Shown piece by piece: positions 62,048-64,000 of a stretch of 64,000 nt of DNA (positions within the stretch are counted from its first letter, which is position 1; the number at the start of each line of letters is the position of its first letter). The stretch covers positions 124,001 to 188,000 of the forward strand of contig JALJCO010012619.1 in the NCBI GenBank assembly GCA_023101725.1, read 5' to 3'. The DNA comes from Atherinomorus stipes. Its lineage: Eukaryota; Chordata; Actinopteri; Atheriniformes; Atherinidae. Position numbers and translations under genes: made by a program. Below the pieces are notes generated by a model. It was not told where the DNA came from. It saw only the letters and a list, made by a program, of their open reading frames with translations, and did not search any database.

Positions 62048-64000
62048 CTAAAAAAAAAAAAAAGGGTGAATCAAGAAGAAAAACATTAAATTAAAATCCA
62101 TAGCACATGGCTCTTAAAATGATTCATAACCATCACTTTTGCATGCTCAGTGTCTTGCAAAAGTGTACGTTGCAGATCAGGATGTGTCGTAATAAAACCC
62201 AACGCAACAACTGTCTGGAATCAGCATCACATTTCTGTGAAACTCTGGGCAGATTGCATGTTGAAGTGGTGGTGAGAAAGTCCTGAGAAAGTACTGCAAC
62301 CAAAGACACAATATTTCCAACAACTAATTTCTATAAATAATTAATAACAATTACATTCCACGGGAAGCTAAATCAATGACTTTATATCAATGACTGATGG
62401 CCAGTGAGAGCACTAAAATGTTAAGCAGACCTCTGTTCTGCAAACGTAAAAGGAACACTAACCACAGGCTTATCTGGTGATCACCGAGCAGCCACAGAAG
62501 AGTTTGAGCTGTGATGTGTGGCTGAAAAACAAACGCTACTCTGGCAACGTTTCTGTCTCCAGCTCACTGAGCTCTAAATACATGTTTTCACTGAGGGAGA
62601 AGCTGGAATGTGAACAGCTGATCAGAGCCGCCACGATCATAAGTTATCTATCAGAGAGCAAAGAGAATCAGTTTAAACTGGAATCATCAGCCTGTTATAG
62701 AAACAACTGGATGTATGGACTTTATTCTAATCAAATAGGAGGAACAAACAGCATCACATTGGCCTTTTTACAAGGCTTAAAAGTCACTGAGGCTGGTGGA
62801 CTTAAAGAAACATACACAGCGAGCTGCTGTTCAAACAAGGAATGGGAAAGGTTACCATAGTAATGAGTAAATCAACTACCAGCCTTTGCCCAGTAAAAAA
62901 CTAAAAGAACAGGCTGAAGATGCTAATCTTTAACACTGACATGAGAGAGACTGCCCAGGTGTGTGTGTAACAGTCTGACCTTGTTTGGGAGTTAAACCTG
63001 CAACCTAATAGTCATGCACCCTGATCTGTTTTAACATGAGATGGACAACACTTCTTCTGTTGGATTCTTGAGCTTAGTTTTTACACTGAAGAAATCCTCC
63101 ACTTTATTACTTGCATTTGGCACAAAGTTCAACAAAGTTATCGACCCAGTGCATAATTCATCGGCCATTACAGGATTAATACATATAGAAAGCAAGTGAT
63201 TCCACTCGAAATGCAAACTCATGTCTGCGAGGGTCACATGTCTTCCTGTTTAGTGCCGGGAAAAAAAAAGGACAGAGATCTGAACAGCTCCATTATGTTT
63301 GCTTCCAAGCCAAACCCAGAAGAATACGCCGTTATCACACACCAAATCACATGGGGATTTGAAAAGGGGAGCGTTTTAGTGTAAGATGATCACTACTTTT
63401 ACCACCTGTTTGGATTTTAGAAGTCTTGTGCAATAAAAGCATTGCCATCTTACTGATCACACTGTTCAGTGTGCATTAATTATTGTTAAAAGTTAGGAAC
63501 AAAATTTTAAGCAACAGTTTTAATAAACACTTGACCAACATTTTATTTTGTGAACATTTCTTTTCTTAAGATCACCAAGTTGACCAATCCCAAAATTTAA
63601 ATGATCACTTCTTACATCTAGAGTGTTTTTATTACATATTTACATATCCAACAGAAGCTTTGATTTCCACTGTAATACTATTGGGACTGAACATTTGAGA
63701 ATGGGTGACAGTCAGGGGATGAAACAATCTATCAGATATAGGTAATTTCCCAATTCTGGGTGGATTGAGATGGCTCACACTGGTCAACCCCTCAATTTTG
63801 GACAAGTATTTTGTCAAGAACCGCCTAACTGGTCCTGTTATGTATTAGTTGTGTGAATTAATAAAGAAAACAATCATTCAGAGTTTAGAAAAAAAAAAAG
63901 CACAAAGAAGCTTCTCTACTCACTCTGGCTATGAATGAATATTTGTTAGTACATAAAAGCAACCTGATCAGTAGGTTTTCAAATGCCCTGTAACCCTAGT
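62048..64000 (-). other. gak: 5'-most part of gak seen: intron, no first exon
   Basis: The exon encoding the N-terminus up to the glycine-rich loop should precede 62047 on the minus strand. I found no matching exon before the window ends, so it lies beyond 64000. The 127-codon frame at 62477-62860 on the plus strand has no splice or family support. Confidence 0.55.

Noticed and set aside
62477..62860. 127-codon plus-strand frame in the gak intron
   Set aside because: No domain, promoter or splice support, and it lies antisense in an intron.
1..64000. CRISPR arrays, operons, riboswitches, phage or plasmid modules
   Set aside because: The spliced genes and vertebrate repeats show this is eukaryotic nuclear DNA, and no regularly spaced identical repeats occur.

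Overview
The window is vertebrate nuclear DNA, almost certainly from a teleost fish. It has AT-rich introns with GT-AG splice sites, several families of short inverted-repeat transposons of the kind common in fish, LINE and Tc1 fossils, and microsatellites. I see no operons, ribosome binding sites, CRISPR arrays, tRNAs or rRNAs.

Layout. (1) 944-3066, plus strand: the last three coding exons of an M1-family endoplasmic reticulum aminopeptidase (ERAP1/ERAP2 type); the rest lies before position 1. (2) 8662-9157, plus strand: the last two exons of a small single-pass membrane protein with two PPxY motifs, whose 5' exons I could not place. (3) About 9.2-21.2 kb: mostly gene-free, with a long hairpin element, a 5'-truncated LINE, a TA/TG microsatellite and a decayed 90-bp tandem repeat rich in AAGTATACTT-like palindromes. 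(4) 21295-32582, plus strand: an eleven-exon gene, every coding junction in phase 0, for a 552-residue acidic Pro/Glu/Val-rich disordered protein with a very basic N-terminus. A TATA box lies in front of it, and a second possible first exon at 25623-25697 would give a shorter form beginning with an N-myristoylation consensus. I do not recognise the family. (5) 37969-62047, minus strand: gak (cyclin G-associated kinase, auxilin-2), 28 coding exons covering all but roughly the first 45-50 residues.

Genes 1, 2 and 4 read rightward; gak reads leftward and converges on gene 4, with about 3.5-4 kb of transposon-bearing spacer between their 3' ends. gak is a clathrin-uncoating co-chaperone. The PPxY protein is likely to recruit WW-domain (NEDD4-type) ubiquitin ligases and the aminopeptidase trims peptides in the ER, so several genes touch membrane traffic, but nothing here shows that they work together.

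Exon boundaries were called by eye from splice consensus, reading-frame continuity and, for gak and the aminopeptidase, remembered similarity to the human proteins. No alignment or database search was run. I found no clearly new biological system; the strongest lead is the alternative first exon that would switch the acidic protein from a basic to a predicted lipidated N-terminus.
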